A DNA stretch of 64,000 nt from Acidisphaera sp. S103 (GCF_009765975.1 NZ_LMUJ01000085.1:33638-97637), one strand, 5' to 3'. Shown: positions 51,041 to 60,939, counted from the first letter of the stretch. Made by a program: numbers and translations. The notes: a model not told the origin generated them from the sequence alone.

Positions 51041-52447
51041 ATGCCTGCCCCAAGCCAAGCGACCCTGACCGCCGTCCTGGACCACGCCGACGCCAATCTG
51101 GCGGCGTCGCGTGCCAACCTGTTCGACCTGCTGCGCATCAAGTCCATCAGCGCTCAGCCGGCGCATGCCGCGGACTGCGTCAAGGCGGCCGAGTGGTGGC
51201 GCGACCAGTTGACCGGCCTGGGTTTCGACGCCGCCGTCCGGCCCACCGCCGGCCATCCCGTGGTCGTCGGCCGCCTGGATGGACCGGCGGACTACAAGGG
51301 ACCCCACATCCTGTTCTACGGCCACTACGACGTGCAGCCGGTCGATCCCCTGTCGCTGTGGCACAGCGATCCGTTCGACCCGCAACTGGTCGATGGCCCG
51401 CGCGGTAAGCGCTACGTTGCCCGCGGCGCGGTCGACGACAAAGGCCAGACGCTGATGTTCCTCGAATCTCTCCGCGCCTGGCACACCGCCGGCGGCGGCA
51501 TTCCCGCCCGCATCACCGTGCTGATCGAAGGCGAGGAAGAAATCGGTTCGGTCAGCCTCGACCCGTTCCTGCGTGACAACAAGGCCGAACTGACGGCGGA
51601 CATCGCGCTGATCAGCGACACCGGCATGTGGGATGCCGAGACACCCGCGATCACCACCAGGCTGCGTGGCATGACCTATGCCGAGGTCACGCTGAAGGCG
51701 GCGAACCGTGACCTCCACTCCGGCCTGTACGGCGGATCGGCGCTGAATCCGATCAACGCGCTGACCAAGATCCTCGGCGACCTGCAGGACGAAACCGGCC
51801 GCATCCAGTTGCCCGGCTTCTATGACAAGGTCACCCCGATCTCCAATTCGCAGCGTGCCCAATGGGACGCGCTGGGCTTCGACGAGGCGGCCTTCCTCGG
51901 TGGCATCGGCCTGACCACGCCCGTCGGCGAGCGTGGCTACGCGGCGCTGGAGCGGCTGTGGGCGCGTCCCACAGCCGACATCAACGGCATCTGGGGCGGC
52001 TATACCGGCGCCGGCAGCAAGACGGTGATCGCGTCGGAGGCGTCCGCCAAGGTCTCGTTCCGACTGGTGCCCGGCCAGGACCCGGACGAGGTGATGGCGC
52101 AATTCAGACAATTCGTGCTCGACCGCCTGCCGCCCGGCGCCACGGCGAGCTTCGCCGATTTCGCCCGCGCCCCGGGGATCGAGGTGAATGTCGACAGCCC
52201 GCACGTGGCGGCGGCTCTCGCGGCGCTGGGGCAGGAGTACGGCAAGCCGGCGCTGCTGATGGGCAGCGGCGGTTCGATCCCGGTGGTGACGTCGCTGCGC
52301 GCGATCCTGGGGGTGGATTCACTGCTGATGGGCTTCGGGCTGGACGACGACCAGGTGCACAGCCCGAACGAGAAGTTCGAGGAGACCTGTTTCCATCACG
52401 GCATCCGGTCGCATGTGCGGTTGCTGGCGAAGTTCGCGGGTGGATAA
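51041..52447 (+). CDS. M20-family dipeptidase/acylase
   Basis: A 468-residue di-zinc M20 peptidase of the carnosinase/CNDP branch. Zinc ligands: FYGHYDVQPVDP (His, Asp), DDKGQT (bridging Asp), EGEEEIGS (catalytic Glu and ligand Glu) and the C-terminal H-S-P-N-E. The lid domain (residues about 185-330) has the GGSALNP-type loop. ATG 51041 has GGGAG upstream; the frame runs back to 50669 but that part is unlike the family. It cleaves dipeptides or N-acyl amino acids. Confidence 0.88.
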   Translation: MPAPSQATLTAVLDHADANLAASRANLFDLLRIKSISAQPAHAADCVKAAEWWRDQLTGLGFDAAVRPTAGHPVVVGRLDGPADYKGPHILFYGHYDVQPVDPLSLWHSDPFDPQLVDGPRGKRYVARGAVDDKGQTLMFLESLRAWHTAGGGIPARITVLIEGEEEIGSVSLDPFLRDNKAELTADIALISDTGMWDAETPAITTRLRGMTYAEVTLKAANRDLHSGLYGGSALNPINALTKILGDLQDETGRIQLPGFYDKVTPISNSQRAQWDALGFDEAAFLGGIGLTTPVGERGYAALERLWARPTADINGIWGGYTGAGSKTVIASEASAKVSFRLVPGQDPDEVMAQFRQFVLDRLPPGATASFADFARAPGIEVNVDSPHVAAALAALGQEYGKPALLMGSGGSIPVVTSLRAILGVDSLLMGFGLDDDQVHSPNEKFEETCFHHGIRSHVRLLAKFAGG

Positions 52448-52783
52448 CGCGATCTATCACGTTTTCGTGAGGCCGATCGAAACGGGCTGATCCTGCTTGT
52501 GTAACGGCCCGCCGGCCGTCGCGGGACCCTGTACCGGTGGGTATCAACGCGCTGTTGCGAGAGTTCGAACCACTCTTGGCCCGGACGCTCGGTGCAGCCC
52601 CCCTGAAGGCAGGCGTCTGCTCCCGCGTCATGCCCGGGCCTGGCGCGGCCACCCACGACTTCGCTCTGCTCGGCAACGCCACGTAGCGAGGGCCGCCCCG
52701 GTGTACTGGCCAGCACCGCGATCCCATGCCAATTTTCCGCCGGCGGAAAATCCCTCGACCCGGGATTCCACGAGGAACGAACC
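52448..52783. other. gene-free region upstream of the amidohydrolase gene
   Basis: This 336-base gap ends with a perfect 20-bp palindrome at 52732-52751. CGTCATGCCCGGGCC at 52626-52640 recalls a dispersed intergenic element of alphaproteobacteria, but only a degenerate copy is seen. No ORF or RNA gene was recognised. Confidence 0.5.
52732..52751. promoter_or_regulatory. perfect 20-bp palindrome upstream of the amidohydrolase gene
   Basis: ATTTTCCGCCGGCGGAAAAT reads the same on both strands and lies 33 bases before the ATG at 52784. It is a candidate operator for a dimeric regulator; no -10 is clear nearby. Confidence 0.6.
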
Positions 52784-53839
52784 ATGAGCGTGATAGAAAC
52801 CGGCGGTATCGACTGCGACATTCATCCCTCGGTGCCAAGCCTGAAGGCATTGCACCCGTATCTGACGGATCACTGGCGCGACATCATCCTGCAGCGCGGC
52901 ATGCACGAACTGAATTCCATCGCCTATCCCGCCAACAGCCCCCTGACCGCTCGGCCCGACTGGCGGGTGGAGGGCATCCGGCCTGGCTCCGACCTGGAAC
53001 TGTTGCGGCAACATGCGCTGAATCCGTTCCAGACCAGCATCGCCATCGCCAACTGCCTGTATGGCGTACAGCTTCTATTCAGTGAGGACATGGGCGCCGG
53101 ATTCGCCCGCGCCGTGAACGACTGGATGGCCGCCGAGTGGCTCGACAAGGAACCAAGGCTGCGCGCATCCATCGTGGTGCCGGCACAAAGCCCCGAGATG
53201 GCGGTGGACGAGATCAACCGCGTCGCGCCGGACAAGCGGTTCGTCCAGGTGCTGCTGCTGGTGATGAACGACATGCCGCTGGGCAAGCGGCATTACTGGC
53301 CGATCTACGCGGCGGCCGCGAAACACGGCCTGACCGTTGGTATTCATGCCGGCAGCGCCTACCGCCATCCGGTTACGCCCTTGGGATGGCCATCCTACTA
53401 CACCGAGGATTATGCCGCCCAGGCCGCCGGCTTTCAGCAGGCATTGTCGTCGCTGATCTGTGAGGGCGTCTTTACCAAATTCCCCGACCTGAAGGTCGTG
53501 CTGCTGGAATCCGGCTTCACCTGGTTGCCCGCCCATCTGTGGCGGCTGACGAAATTCTGGCGCGGACTGCGGATGGAGGTGCCATGGCTGGACCGTGCAC
53601 CGACCGAGATCGTGAAATCGAACGTACGCCTCACAATCCAGCCCTGCGACGGGCCGCCCTCGGAAGACATGTTCCAGAAACTGATGGAACACATGGACTC
53701 AGATGAATTGTTGCTATTTTCAACCGATTATCCGCACTGGCAGTTCGATGGGGAGGACGTGTTGCCTGCCGGATTGTCGCGGTCTCTGGTTCGGAAAATC
53801 ATGATCGACAACCCGCGGGCGGCATACGCGCGGTTGTGA
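52784..53839 (+). CDS. amidohydrolase family protein (ACMSD-like TIM barrel)
   Basis: A 351-residue amidohydrolase_2 barrel of the ACMSD/gamma-resorcylate-decarboxylase type. It begins with D-x-D-x-H (DCDIH), has HAG at about 186 and the Asp-bearing FSTDYPHW near 316, so the metal centre is complete. Such enzymes decarboxylate or hydrolyse aromatic and other cyclic acids. A 20-bp palindrome lies just upstream. It differs from the amidohydrolase at 31055, where the first metal His is missing. Confidence 0.87.
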   Translation: MSVIETGGIDCDIHPSVPSLKALHPYLTDHWRDIILQRGMHELNSIAYPANSPLTARPDWRVEGIRPGSDLELLRQHALNPFQTSIAIANCLYGVQLLFSEDMGAGFARAVNDWMAAEWLDKEPRLRASIVVPAQSPEMAVDEINRVAPDKRFVQVLLLVMNDMPLGKRHYWPIYAAAAKHGLTVGIHAGSAYRHPVTPLGWPSYYTEDYAAQAAGFQQALSSLICEGVFTKFPDLKVVLLESGFTWLPAHLWRLTKFWRGLRMEVPWLDRAPTEIVKSNVRLTIQPCDGPPSEDMFQKLMEHMDSDELLLFSTDYPHWQFDGEDVLPAGLSRSLVRKIMIDNPRAAYARL

Positions 53840-54002
53840 CGTGCCGCTCGTTCCCAAACGGGACTCACGACTGGATCGAGATCGGGCGACCACGGATCTT
53901 TCGCGAACGGCCCCCAATGGTGTCCTGGATGCCGCGGCGTTCGCCCGAACCCGATTGCAATACAACATCCCGACCGGCGAGCCTTTTCCGAACCGCTCCG
54001 AT

Positions 54003-54614
54003 CTATTTCCCCGGGCAACCGGGGATCGGCGTTTGATAGGTGTAAACCTCATCGGCGAACGGGATCGACAGACCGCCATCGACGCACGCATGCACCGATC
54101 CGGCCTCGAACACGAACCAGTGGATGCCTTTGCCAAGAGGGCCAAGTGATTGGCCTAACATACTCGTCATGGTCGAAACCATGCCATTGACCAGGGGTGG
54201 AATATTGTCCCCGCTGAGCAGTCGCAGCGGCGCCCCACCTCCATCTGACGCTTGCAAGGTATCTACGATATCGAAGGACATGGTGCCGACAGGCGAAATA
54301 TGCGCGCGTGTCACCCCGACGATGATATAGTGATCGAAAAGCTCCCGAGCGTGGCCTTCCGGCAACATAAGAGACGAAAGCCAGAATATCATCTTGATAT
54401 CGTGATTATCGCGCGCATCGGTAATGATGGAATAGTCCTGCGCCAAAGCGCTTGGCGCGGGCTTCCAGTTTCTCGACCACGCGGCTTTCGGGGCCGCGGC
54501 CCCCAGGAAGAACCACCCCATCGAACAAAGCGCCATCAAAACAATGATTTTTTTGCTTGCGGGCCGTTTCTCAAGCATCGCTTTGCCCTTGTCGGTTGAG
54601 GGTGTGGTCATCAA
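54003..54614 (-). CDS. unknown exported or membrane-anchored protein
   Basis: A 203-residue protein I do not recognise. After a basic N-terminus (KRPASKK) there is one hydrophobic segment at about 24-42 (IIVLMALCSMGWFFLGAAA), a likely signal anchor or signal peptide, followed by a soluble domain with three Cys (VHACVDGG, IPGCPGK). Base composition is less GC-rich than its neighbours, hinting at separate origin. It is divergent from the nitrile hydratase genes, with 134 bases between, and has no evident partner. Confidence 0.6.
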   Translation of the reverse strand: MMTTPSTDKGKAMLEKRPASKKIIVLMALCSMGWFFLGAAAPKAAWSRNWKPAPSALAQDYSIITDARDNHDIKMIFWLSSLMLPEGHARELFDHYIIVGVTRAHISPVGTMSFDIVDTLQASDGGGAPLRLLSGDNIPPLVNGMVSTMTSMLGQSLGPLGKGIHWFVFEAGSVHACVDGGLSIPFADEVYTYQTPIPGCPGK

Positions 54615-54748
54615 TATGACTATGGCGAAACGTATGGCCGCGACGCTGGGCCGTCAAGGCGCCGCCCCCGCGTCGTACGGTTCTCAAGCCACTGTCCGCC
54701 GCTTATGCTGACACGACGAGCACATGCCAAGCAGGAGTTTGAGACGCC

Positions 54749-55372
54749 ATGACCGGCAGCCATGCGACACAATCCCAGCCCGCACCGGCAGCGCAGCGGG
54801 CTGCGGCCCTCGAAACCGCTCTCACCGCCCGAGGCATCCTACCGCCCGGTTTCGTCGATGAATTCAACGACCACGCCGAGGAGCAATGGGTGACCCGGAA
54901 CGGCGCCCAGGTCGTGGCACGCGCCTGGACTGATAGCGCCTTCCGCGAACGCCTGCTGAAAAACGGCAAGTCCGCCGTCGCGGAACTGGGCTTCGGCATG
55001 CCGGAACATCACCGTCATCTCGTGGTCCTGGAGAACACGCCGGACATTCATAACCTTATCGTCTGCACACTGTGCTCGTGTACCGCCTACACCATCATCG
55101 GCGCCGCGCCGGACTGGTACAAGGACCTGGAATATCGTGCCCGCGTCGTGCGCGAATCCCGGACGGCCCTGAAGGAGATGGGACTGGACCTGCCCGCCAG
55201 CACCGAAATCCGGGTCTGGGACACGACGGCGGATACGCGCTACATGGTCCTGCCGGTGCAGCCTCCGGCAACCTATGGCTGGTCCCCGGAAAAGCTGGCC
55301 GACATCGTCACGCAGGAGTCGATGATCGGCACGTCCCGCCTCGATGACGTCAACACGCCGGTCAAAGGCTGA
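54749..55372 (+). CDS. nthA: nitrile hydratase alpha subunit (atypical active-site flank)
   Basis: A 207-residue alpha subunit of nitrile hydratase, which hydrates nitriles to amides. The metal site is VCTLCSCT at 105-112: C106, C109, S110 and C111 supply the claw ligands, and Thr107 in CTLC is the cobalt-type residue. The next residues are AYTIIGAAPDWYK, where the family normally has PWPVLGLPPxWYK, so the substrate channel differs. YRARVVRESRTALKEMG is otherwise typical. The beta gene follows after five bases. No activator/chaperone gene (P14K/P47K type) is adjacent. Confidence 0.87.
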   Translation: MTGSHATQSQPAPAAQRAAALETALTARGILPPGFVDEFNDHAEEQWVTRNGAQVVARAWTDSAFRERLLKNGKSAVAELGFGMPEHHRHLVVLENTPDIHNLIVCTLCSCTAYTIIGAAPDWYKDLEYRARVVRESRTALKEMGLDLPASTEIRVWDTTADTRYMVLPVQPPATYGWSPEKLADIVTQESMIGTSRLDDVNTPVKG

Positions 55373-55377
55373 ACATC

Positions 55378-55986
55378 ATGGATGGCATGCACGACCTGGG
55401 CGGCAAGCAGGGCTTCGGCAGGATCAATTACCGGCCCGAACCGCATGACGAGACCTGGGAACCACTGGTCCGAGCCCTTTCGGCTCTGGCCGTGAAAAAG
55501 AAGATCTACAACATGGACGAATACCGACATGCGATCGAACGCATGGCGCCGGTTCATTATCTGTCCGCTCCGTACTATGAGCGGGTGCTGACCGCTGCCG
55601 CGACCTTGTGTGTCGAGAAGGGCATCGTCACCGCCGAGGAACTCGCGGCCCTTGTCGATGGGACATTTCCCCTCTCCAAGCCCATTGGACCGGGCCGGCC
55701 GAATGCGCCCGCGCAAAAATTCCTCATCGGCGAGACCGTGCGGGTCAAGAACGAATTCGTCTCCGGCCATGTGCGCATGCCCGGATACATTCGCGGCAAG
55801 CAGGGCGTCGTCGTTGCTGAATCCCCACCTTATCCCTTTCCCGATGCCGCCGCCCACAACATGCAGGTGACCGAGGAACCGACCTACGACGTCCGCTTCC
55901 GCTCTTTGGAACTGTGGCCGGACTCCGCGGACGAATCCTTCATCCATGTTGGTGTGTTCCAGAGTTACCTGGAAAAAACTGGCTGA
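55378..55986 (+). CDS. nthB: nitrile hydratase beta subunit
   Basis: A 202-residue beta subunit beginning MDGMHDLGGKQGFG, the family hallmark, and containing the SH3-like C-terminal barrel (FLIGETVRVKN, GHVRMPGYIRGKQGVV) with YDVRFRSLELWPDSA. It is shorter than many beta subunits (about 220 residues), mostly in the middle helical region. Together with the alpha subunit it makes the active heterodimer. Confidence 0.9.
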   Translation: MDGMHDLGGKQGFGRINYRPEPHDETWEPLVRALSALAVKKKIYNMDEYRHAIERMAPVHYLSAPYYERVLTAAATLCVEKGIVTAEELAALVDGTFPLSKPIGPGRPNAPAQKFLIGETVRVKNEFVSGHVRMPGYIRGKQGVVVAESPPYPFPDAAAHNMQVTEEPTYDVRFRSLELWPDSADESFIHVGVFQSYLEKTG

Positions 55987-56015
55987 ACCTATAGGTGGAC
56001 GCACCACACGCGCCG

Positions 56016-56777
56016 CTACCGGGCGGCAGCAAGCCCGGCGGCAATCGCACCGATCCGCCGTAGCCGAGGTTCGGCGCTGTTCGCCAGCCGTTCGGACATC
56101 AGCGTCAAGAAGCCGGCCGTTGCACTTTCCAAAGCTCGGTTCAGCCAAACCTCAGCCTGAATGATGTCACCCGCCAGTGCCAGCACGCTGGCCAGGTTAT
56201 ACTGACCGCGAAAATCGCCCGCCTCCGCCGCTCGACGATACCACTCGGCCGCGCCCCTGGCATCGCGCGGCATCTCCCACCCTTCCTCCATGAAGCGGCC
56301 CACCATATTGATCGACTTGGCATGGCCTTGCTCGGCCGCACGGCGATACAGCCCCAGCGCCGCCTTTCTGTCGCGCTCGACGCCACGGCCCCGCAACAGC
56401 AGGTTGGCGAAATTATACTGTCCCCAATCCAGCCCGGCCTCTGCCGCCCGCCGGTAGCAGTCGGCGGCGCGGACAAGATCGACCGCCACCCCCCAGCCAA
56501 GCTCGCAGCACCGGCCCAACATGTTGATCGCCGGGGCATGCCCTGCCTCCGCCGCGATCGAGAACCATCGCGCGGCAGCGCAACGATCCCGAGCAATTCC
56601 ATGCCCGTCGAGCAGGATCTGGCCCAGCGCGGTCTGTCCCTCCACCACCCCGAACCGGGCGGCGGCCTGTAGCCAGCGCGCTGTTTCCTCCGACGGACCG
56701 GTCAGTTGATCCACGGTCAGGCCGCGAAGATCGGTGAACCCGATCGAAGTGGTCGCCTTGGGGCGTTGTCCTTGCAT
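56016..56777 (-). CDS. Sel1-repeat protein
   Basis: A 253-residue protein with at least four Sel1-like repeats of about 36 residues from residue 38 to 205, seen as G-x-x-x-A-x-x-x-L-G patterns: EGQTALGQILLDGHGIARD, APAINMLGRCCELGWGVAVD, WGQYNFANLLLRGRGVERD and AKSINMVGRFMEEGWEMPRD. It has no signal peptide. Such solenoids are adaptors for protein complexes. It is divergent from the siderophore receptor gene, with the Fur-like site between, so it may share iron control. Confidence 0.87.
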   Translation of the reverse strand: MQGQRPKATTSIGFTDLRGLTVDQLTGPSEETARWLQAAARFGVVEGQTALGQILLDGHGIARDRCAAARWFSIAAEAGHAPAINMLGRCCELGWGVAVDLVRAADCYRRAAEAGLDWGQYNFANLLLRGRGVERDRKAALGLYRRAAEQGHAKSINMVGRFMEEGWEMPRDARGAAEWYRRAAEAGDFRGQYNLASVLALAGDIIQAEVWLNRALESATAGFLTLMSERLANSAEPRLRRIGAIAAGLAAAR

Positions 56778-56841
56778 ATACGAATCAGTCCGTTTTTGGT
56801 GCTGGAAGGGTTGCGCTGGTCCGGGGCATCCGCTACTAAAC

Positions 56842-56860
56842 GCGAATGCGAACTATTCTC
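56842..56860. promoter_or_regulatory. Fur-box-like site upstream of the siderophore receptor
   Basis: GCGAATGCGAACTATTCTC matches the classic 19-bp Fur box in 12 positions and keeps its alternating AAT/ATT hexamers. It lies 18 bases before the receptor ATG, where bound Fur would block transcription under iron sufficiency. Confidence 0.55.
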
Positions 56861-56878
56861 AACACGACGGGATGACCG

Positions 56879-59083
56879 ATGCAAGCCTCTGAATCCACCA
56901 ACGCCGTCCTGCCGTCCCTGCGTATGCCGCGGCACCGCATGGTCGGCACCGCCATGGGCATGGCGTTGGTCAACGGCGCCGGCTTGCACGCCGCCTGGGC
57001 GCAAGCCGCCTACGGCACGGCCCCGCTGGAATTGCCGCCGGTGTCCGTGGAAGGCGCGCAAAGTGGCCAAAACGGCTACCAGACAGACATGCCGGCACTC
57101 GGCAAACTCACCCAGCCGCTGGTCTCCACCCCGGAATCGGTCATCGAGGTGCCTCGCAAACTGCTGGACGACGAAGGCGTCACCACCATGCGCGACGCCC
57201 TGCGCAACGTGCCGGGCGTCAGCCTGGCCGCCGGGGAGGGCGCGCAGCAGGGCGACAACCTGTCGATCCGTGGCTTCAACGCCCAGAACGACTTCTATCT
57301 GGACGGTGTTCGCGATTTCGGCAGCTACTACCGCGACCCATTCAATTTACAGGGCATCGAGGTGCTGGAAGGCCCCGCCTCCGTCCTGTTCGGCCGCGGA
57401 TCGAGCGGCGGTGCCGTCAACCAGGTTTCAAAGCAACCGCAAATCGCACCCGTGACCCAGGGCAGCCTCAGCTTCGGAACCGACGGCACCAAGCGCTTCA
57501 CCGCCGATGTGAACCGTGCGATCGATGGCGTGCCCGGCGCCGCCATCCGGCTGAACGTGATGGGCGATCTGAATGGTACCGCCGGCCGCGACGATGCGGA
57601 AAACCGGCGTTTCGGCTTCGCGCCGGAGATCGCGTTCGGTCTCGGCACCCCGACGCGCGTGACCCTGGATTATTATCACCTGCAATCGGACGATACGCCC
57701 GATTACGGTATTCCCTGGCTCAACGGCAGCCCGGCGCCGGTCTCCCACAACAATTTCTACGGCTATCCCAACAACGACTATTTCCGCACCAACGTCGATA
57801 TCGGCACGGCCAAGATCGAGCACGACTTCAACGACAACATCACCGTCAGCGACCAGCTTCGTTACGGCAGTTACCAACGGGCGCTGCGCGTCACCGAACC
57901 GCTGATCCTGGGGCAGGGGCCTGGGCAGGATGTGGTCACGCCCGGCACGCCGCTGAGTTCCATTGTCGTCAGCCGCCACACGATCGCGCTGCAGAGCACG
58001 GAAACCATCCTCGACAACCAGACCAACGCCAATGTGAACGTCGATACCGGCCCGTTCCACCACGCGATGGTTTTCGGCGTCGAACTGGCGCACCAAACAT
58101 CGGATCCCACGCGTCCCACCTATCCGTACACGCTGACCAGCCTGACCGCGCCGACGGACATCGCCTTCAACCTGACGCCGATCTCGGAGACGTTCAGCCG
58201 CGTGCATGTCGACAATATCGGCGCTTACGCCGTCGATACGATCGCGCTGAACCCCTACTGGGATGTCATGGGCGGCATCCGTTTCGATCAGTTCGACAGC
58301 CAGTTCGACGAAACCGGCTCCACGGTCGCGCACCTGAAGCGCGACGACGGGCTGCCCAGTTACAACGCGGCCCTGGTGTTCAAGCCGGTCAAGACCGCCA
58401 GTATCTACGCCCGTTATGGCACGTCGTTCGACCCGTCGGCCGAATCGCTCAGCCTGAGTGCCGCGACCGCGGCGGTGGCACCGGAGAAAACCACGACCTA
58501 TGAGGTCGGTGGCAAATGGGATGTGCTGAACAAGCGCCTGTCGCTGACCGGATCGGTGTACCAGATCCAGCAGGCCAATGTGCGCGAGACCGATCCGAAC
58601 AACCCGACGCAGGATATCCTGGCCGGCAACTATCGCATCCGTGGCGTGCAGTTCGGCGCGACCGGACATTTGACCGACCGGTGGGAATTGTTCGGCGGCT
58701 ATTCCTACAACGATGCCATCGTCGTGGCCTCCCCCAATCCGGCGGAACTGGGTCATGCGCCGCCGAACGCACCGAAGCACACGGTGACGATGTTCACCTC
58801 TTACCGGCTGCCCTGGCACAATGTGGAACTGGGTGCCGGCGTCAATTACGTATCGGCCCGCACCGCGTCATCCATCCCGGTCACCGGCACGACCGTCATC
58901 GAGCGTGCGCCCGGCTACGTCACCCTATCGCTTATGGCCAAGGTCAAGCTGACCGAAACCGTCAGCCTGCAGGCCAACATCGCCAACGCAACCGACACTT
59001 ATTATTATGACGAACTGCACCCCGGCCACATCATCCTGGGACCGTCACGTTCGGCCCTGTTCACGATCAATGTGAAACTGTAA
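56879..59083 (+). CDS. TonB-dependent siderophore receptor
   Basis: A 734-residue outer-membrane receptor. A signal region with AWAQA cleavage motif around residue 42 is followed by a TonB-box-like ELPPVSVEG, the plug domain (SVIEVPRKLLDDEGVTTMRDALRNVPGVS-type sequence near 85-115, LSIRGFNAQNDFYLDGVRDFG and EVLEGPASVLFGRGSSGGAVNQVSK) and a 22-strand barrel. It ends in Leu rather than Phe. It resembles catecholate/hydroxamate receptors of the Fiu/FhuE type. First gene of the operon with piuC, PepSY, exbB, exbD and tonB. Confidence 0.93.
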   Translation: MQASESTNAVLPSLRMPRHRMVGTAMGMALVNGAGLHAAWAQAAYGTAPLELPPVSVEGAQSGQNGYQTDMPALGKLTQPLVSTPESVIEVPRKLLDDEGVTTMRDALRNVPGVSLAAGEGAQQGDNLSIRGFNAQNDFYLDGVRDFGSYYRDPFNLQGIEVLEGPASVLFGRGSSGGAVNQVSKQPQIAPVTQGSLSFGTDGTKRFTADVNRAIDGVPGAAIRLNVMGDLNGTAGRDDAENRRFGFAPEIAFGLGTPTRVTLDYYHLQSDDTPDYGIPWLNGSPAPVSHNNFYGYPNNDYFRTNVDIGTAKIEHDFNDNITVSDQLRYGSYQRALRVTEPLILGQGPGQDVVTPGTPLSSIVVSRHTIALQSTETILDNQTNANVNVDTGPFHHAMVFGVELAHQTSDPTRPTYPYTLTSLTAPTDIAFNLTPISETFSRVHVDNIGAYAVDTIALNPYWDVMGGIRFDQFDSQFDETGSTVAHLKRDDGLPSYNAALVFKPVKTASIYARYGTSFDPSAESLSLSAATAAVAPEKTTTYEVGGKWDVLNKRLSLTGSVYQIQQANVRETDPNNPTQDILAGNYRIRGVQFGATGHLTDRWELFGGYSYNDAIVVASPNPAELGHAPPNAPKHTVTMFTSYRLPWHNVELGAGVNYVSARTASSIPVTGTTVIERAPGYVTLSLMAKVKLTETVSLQANIANATDTYYYDELHPGHIILGPSRSALFTINVKL

Positions 59084-59098
59084 GGGGCCGGACCGGTG

Positions 59099-59776
59099 AT
59101 GCTGCAAATCGCCGATGTTCTGTCACCGGCACAGACCCAGACCTGCCTGGCCGAACTCGCCGGGGCAGACTGGGTCGACGGCCGGGTGACAGCCGGCTTC
59201 CAGTCGGCGGAAGTCAAACACAATGCCCAGGTCCCGGAAGATCATCCGGTGGCCCGAGCACTGGGCGACATGATCGTCACCGCGCTGGAACGCACGCCGC
59301 TGTTCATCTCGGCGGCGTTGCCGTTGCGCGTATTTCCGCCGCTGTTCAACCGCTATGCCGGCGGCCAGTCGTTCGGCACACATGTCGACAACGCCATCCG
59401 CCAGGTCAGGGGCACGCCCCATCGCATTCGCACCGACCTGTCGGCGACCTTGTTCCTGACCCCGCCGGAACAATACGAAGGCGGCGTACTGACGGTCGAG
59501 GACCAGTTCGGCGTCCAAGGCGTGAAACTGCCGGCCGGGCACATGGTGCTCTACCCCGCCAGCAGCCTCCACCACGTCACCCCGGTCACCCATGGCGCGC
59601 GAATTGCCGCGTTCTTCTGGATCCAGAGCATGATCCGCGACGATGCGCATCGTGCCTTGCTGTTCGACCTCGACAACGCCATCCAGGGCCTCGGCCGCGA
59701 CATACCCGGTCATGCCAGCACGGTACAACTCACCGGCATCTACCATAACCTCCTTCGCCAATGGGCCGAACTGTGA
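59099..59776 (+). CDS. piuC: Fe(II)/2-oxoglutarate dioxygenase, PiuC/PKHD-hydroxylase type
   Basis: A 225-residue PKHD-type dioxygenase. Iron ligands: HVD in [11 protein letters not shown] and the distal His in [10 protein letters not shown], with the oxoglutarate-binding Arg in GARIAAFFW. PiuC proteins are regularly encoded beside siderophore receptors and are thought to modify or break imported siderophores. ATG 59099 or GTG 59096 could be the start; AGGGG lies 7-10 bases upstream. It overlaps the PepSY gene by 16 bases if that gene starts at ATG 59761. Confidence 0.9.
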   Translation: MLQIADVLSPAQTQTCLAELAGADWVDGRVTAGFQSAEVKHNAQVPEDHPVARALGDMIVTALERTPLFISAALPLRVFPPLFNRYAGGQSFGTHVDNAIRQVRGTPHRIRTDLSATLFLTPPEQYEGGVLTVEDQFGVQGVKLPAGHMVLYPASSLHHVTPVTHGARIAAFFWIQSMIRDDAHRALLFDLDNAIQGLGRDIPGHASTVQLTGIYHNLLRQWAEL

Positions 59777-60909
59777 CCCGCTCGGTTTTGCGGCGGCTGC
59801 ATCGCTGGATCGGGCTGACCCTGGCGTTGCCGCTGATCGTCCAGGCGGCGACCGGCCTGATCATGGCGGCCGACCCGTTCGTCGCCTTCATCCAGGGTGT
59901 ACCGTCAGCGAATGGTTTGTTGATCGAACCGGACAATGTGTCCGGCGTGGACGTGGCGACGATCCTGACCACTGCCCAAGCGGGGGTCTCCTCCGACCTC
60001 GTGCCGATACGATGGCGGGTAGAGCCCGACTCGATCGTCGCAGTGGATTTCGCCGTCCCCGGGCATCAGCAGGCGGTGGCTGAGGTCGGGGTGGACGCGC
60101 TGTTCACCAAGGTCGCGTGGGTGCGCCGCAATCCGGACGGCTTCTACCACTGGGTCCATTCGGTGCATGAAACCCTCCTGATGGGCCAGCAAGGCCGCCG
60201 TCTCATCGGCACCATCGGCATCGGCCTCTTCCTGCTCGGTTTGTCCGGCATCCCGCTGTGGTGGCCGCGGCGCGGACGCTGGCGAGCCGGATTGACCGTC
60301 TCCCGCGACGCCACCGGCTGGGGCTTCCAGCGCGCGTTGCATGGCGCGGCGGGAATCTGGATTGTGGCATTGCTGCTGGTCCAAAGTATCAGCGGCATCG
60401 CCATGGCGTTTCCGCAGACGGCGCGTGCGATCGCCGGTTTTCCGGCAACGGCCCCCCGCGGCGGCCATTCCGCCCGCGAAGCCACGATCGATCCGATCCA
60501 TGCAATCGCCGCCGGCGTGGCCTCGGCTCAAGCCGCGATGCCGGGCGCGACCCTGCTGGATCTGCGTCTGCCAGCCGTGCCGGGGCGGCCAATGATGGCC
60601 GTTCTGCTGCCGGCCGGGCATTGGCAGGGGTCGCCACCCGCCATCGTGACCATGGACCCCGCCACCGCCCGCGTGCTGTCGGTGCAAAACCCCGAGACCA
60701 ACTCGCTGGGCGTATCCGTCCTGAACTGGCTGCGCGCGTGGCACGAGGGCGCCGCCGCCGGCCCGGTGGGACGCCTGCTGCTGTGCCTGTTCGCCCTGGC
60801 ATTGCCGCTGTTGCCGCTGACCGGAACCGCGATGTGGATCCTGCGATGGCGCCGGCGGCGACACGCCTCCGCCGCGGCCGGCGTGGCCGGTGTGCGCGTC
60901 GGTGAATGA
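59761..60909 (+). CDS. PepSY-associated TM protein (putative ferric-siderophore reductase)
   Basis: A 382-residue inner-membrane protein with four or more helices ([20 protein letters not shown] near the start, [34 protein letters not shown] and [21 protein letters not shown]) separated by periplasmic PepSY-like domains. Paired His residues in the helices (LHRW, HSVHE, LHGAAG) could hold haem, as in siderophore-interacting reductases. The start could be ATG 59761 or GTG 59773. Its place after piuC supports a role in releasing iron from siderophores. Confidence 0.87.
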   Translation: MGRTVTRSVLRRLHRWIGLTLALPLIVQAATGLIMAADPFVAFIQGVPSANGLLIEPDNVSGVDVATILTTAQAGVSSDLVPIRWRVEPDSIVAVDFAVPGHQQAVAEVGVDALFTKVAWVRRNPDGFYHWVHSVHETLLMGQQGRRLIGTIGIGLFLLGLSGIPLWWPRRGRWRAGLTVSRDATGWGFQRALHGAAGIWIVALLLVQSISGIAMAFPQTARAIAGFPATAPRGGHSAREATIDPIHAIAAGVASAQAAMPGATLLDLRLPAVPGRPMMAVLLPAGHWQGSPPAIVTMDPATARVLSVQNPETNSLGVSVLNWLRAWHEGAAAGPVGRLLLCLFALALPLLPLTGTAMWILRWRRRRHASAAAGVAGVRVGE

Positions 60910-60939
60910 TCGCCAACGACGAATAGAGGACGTTTAGAC

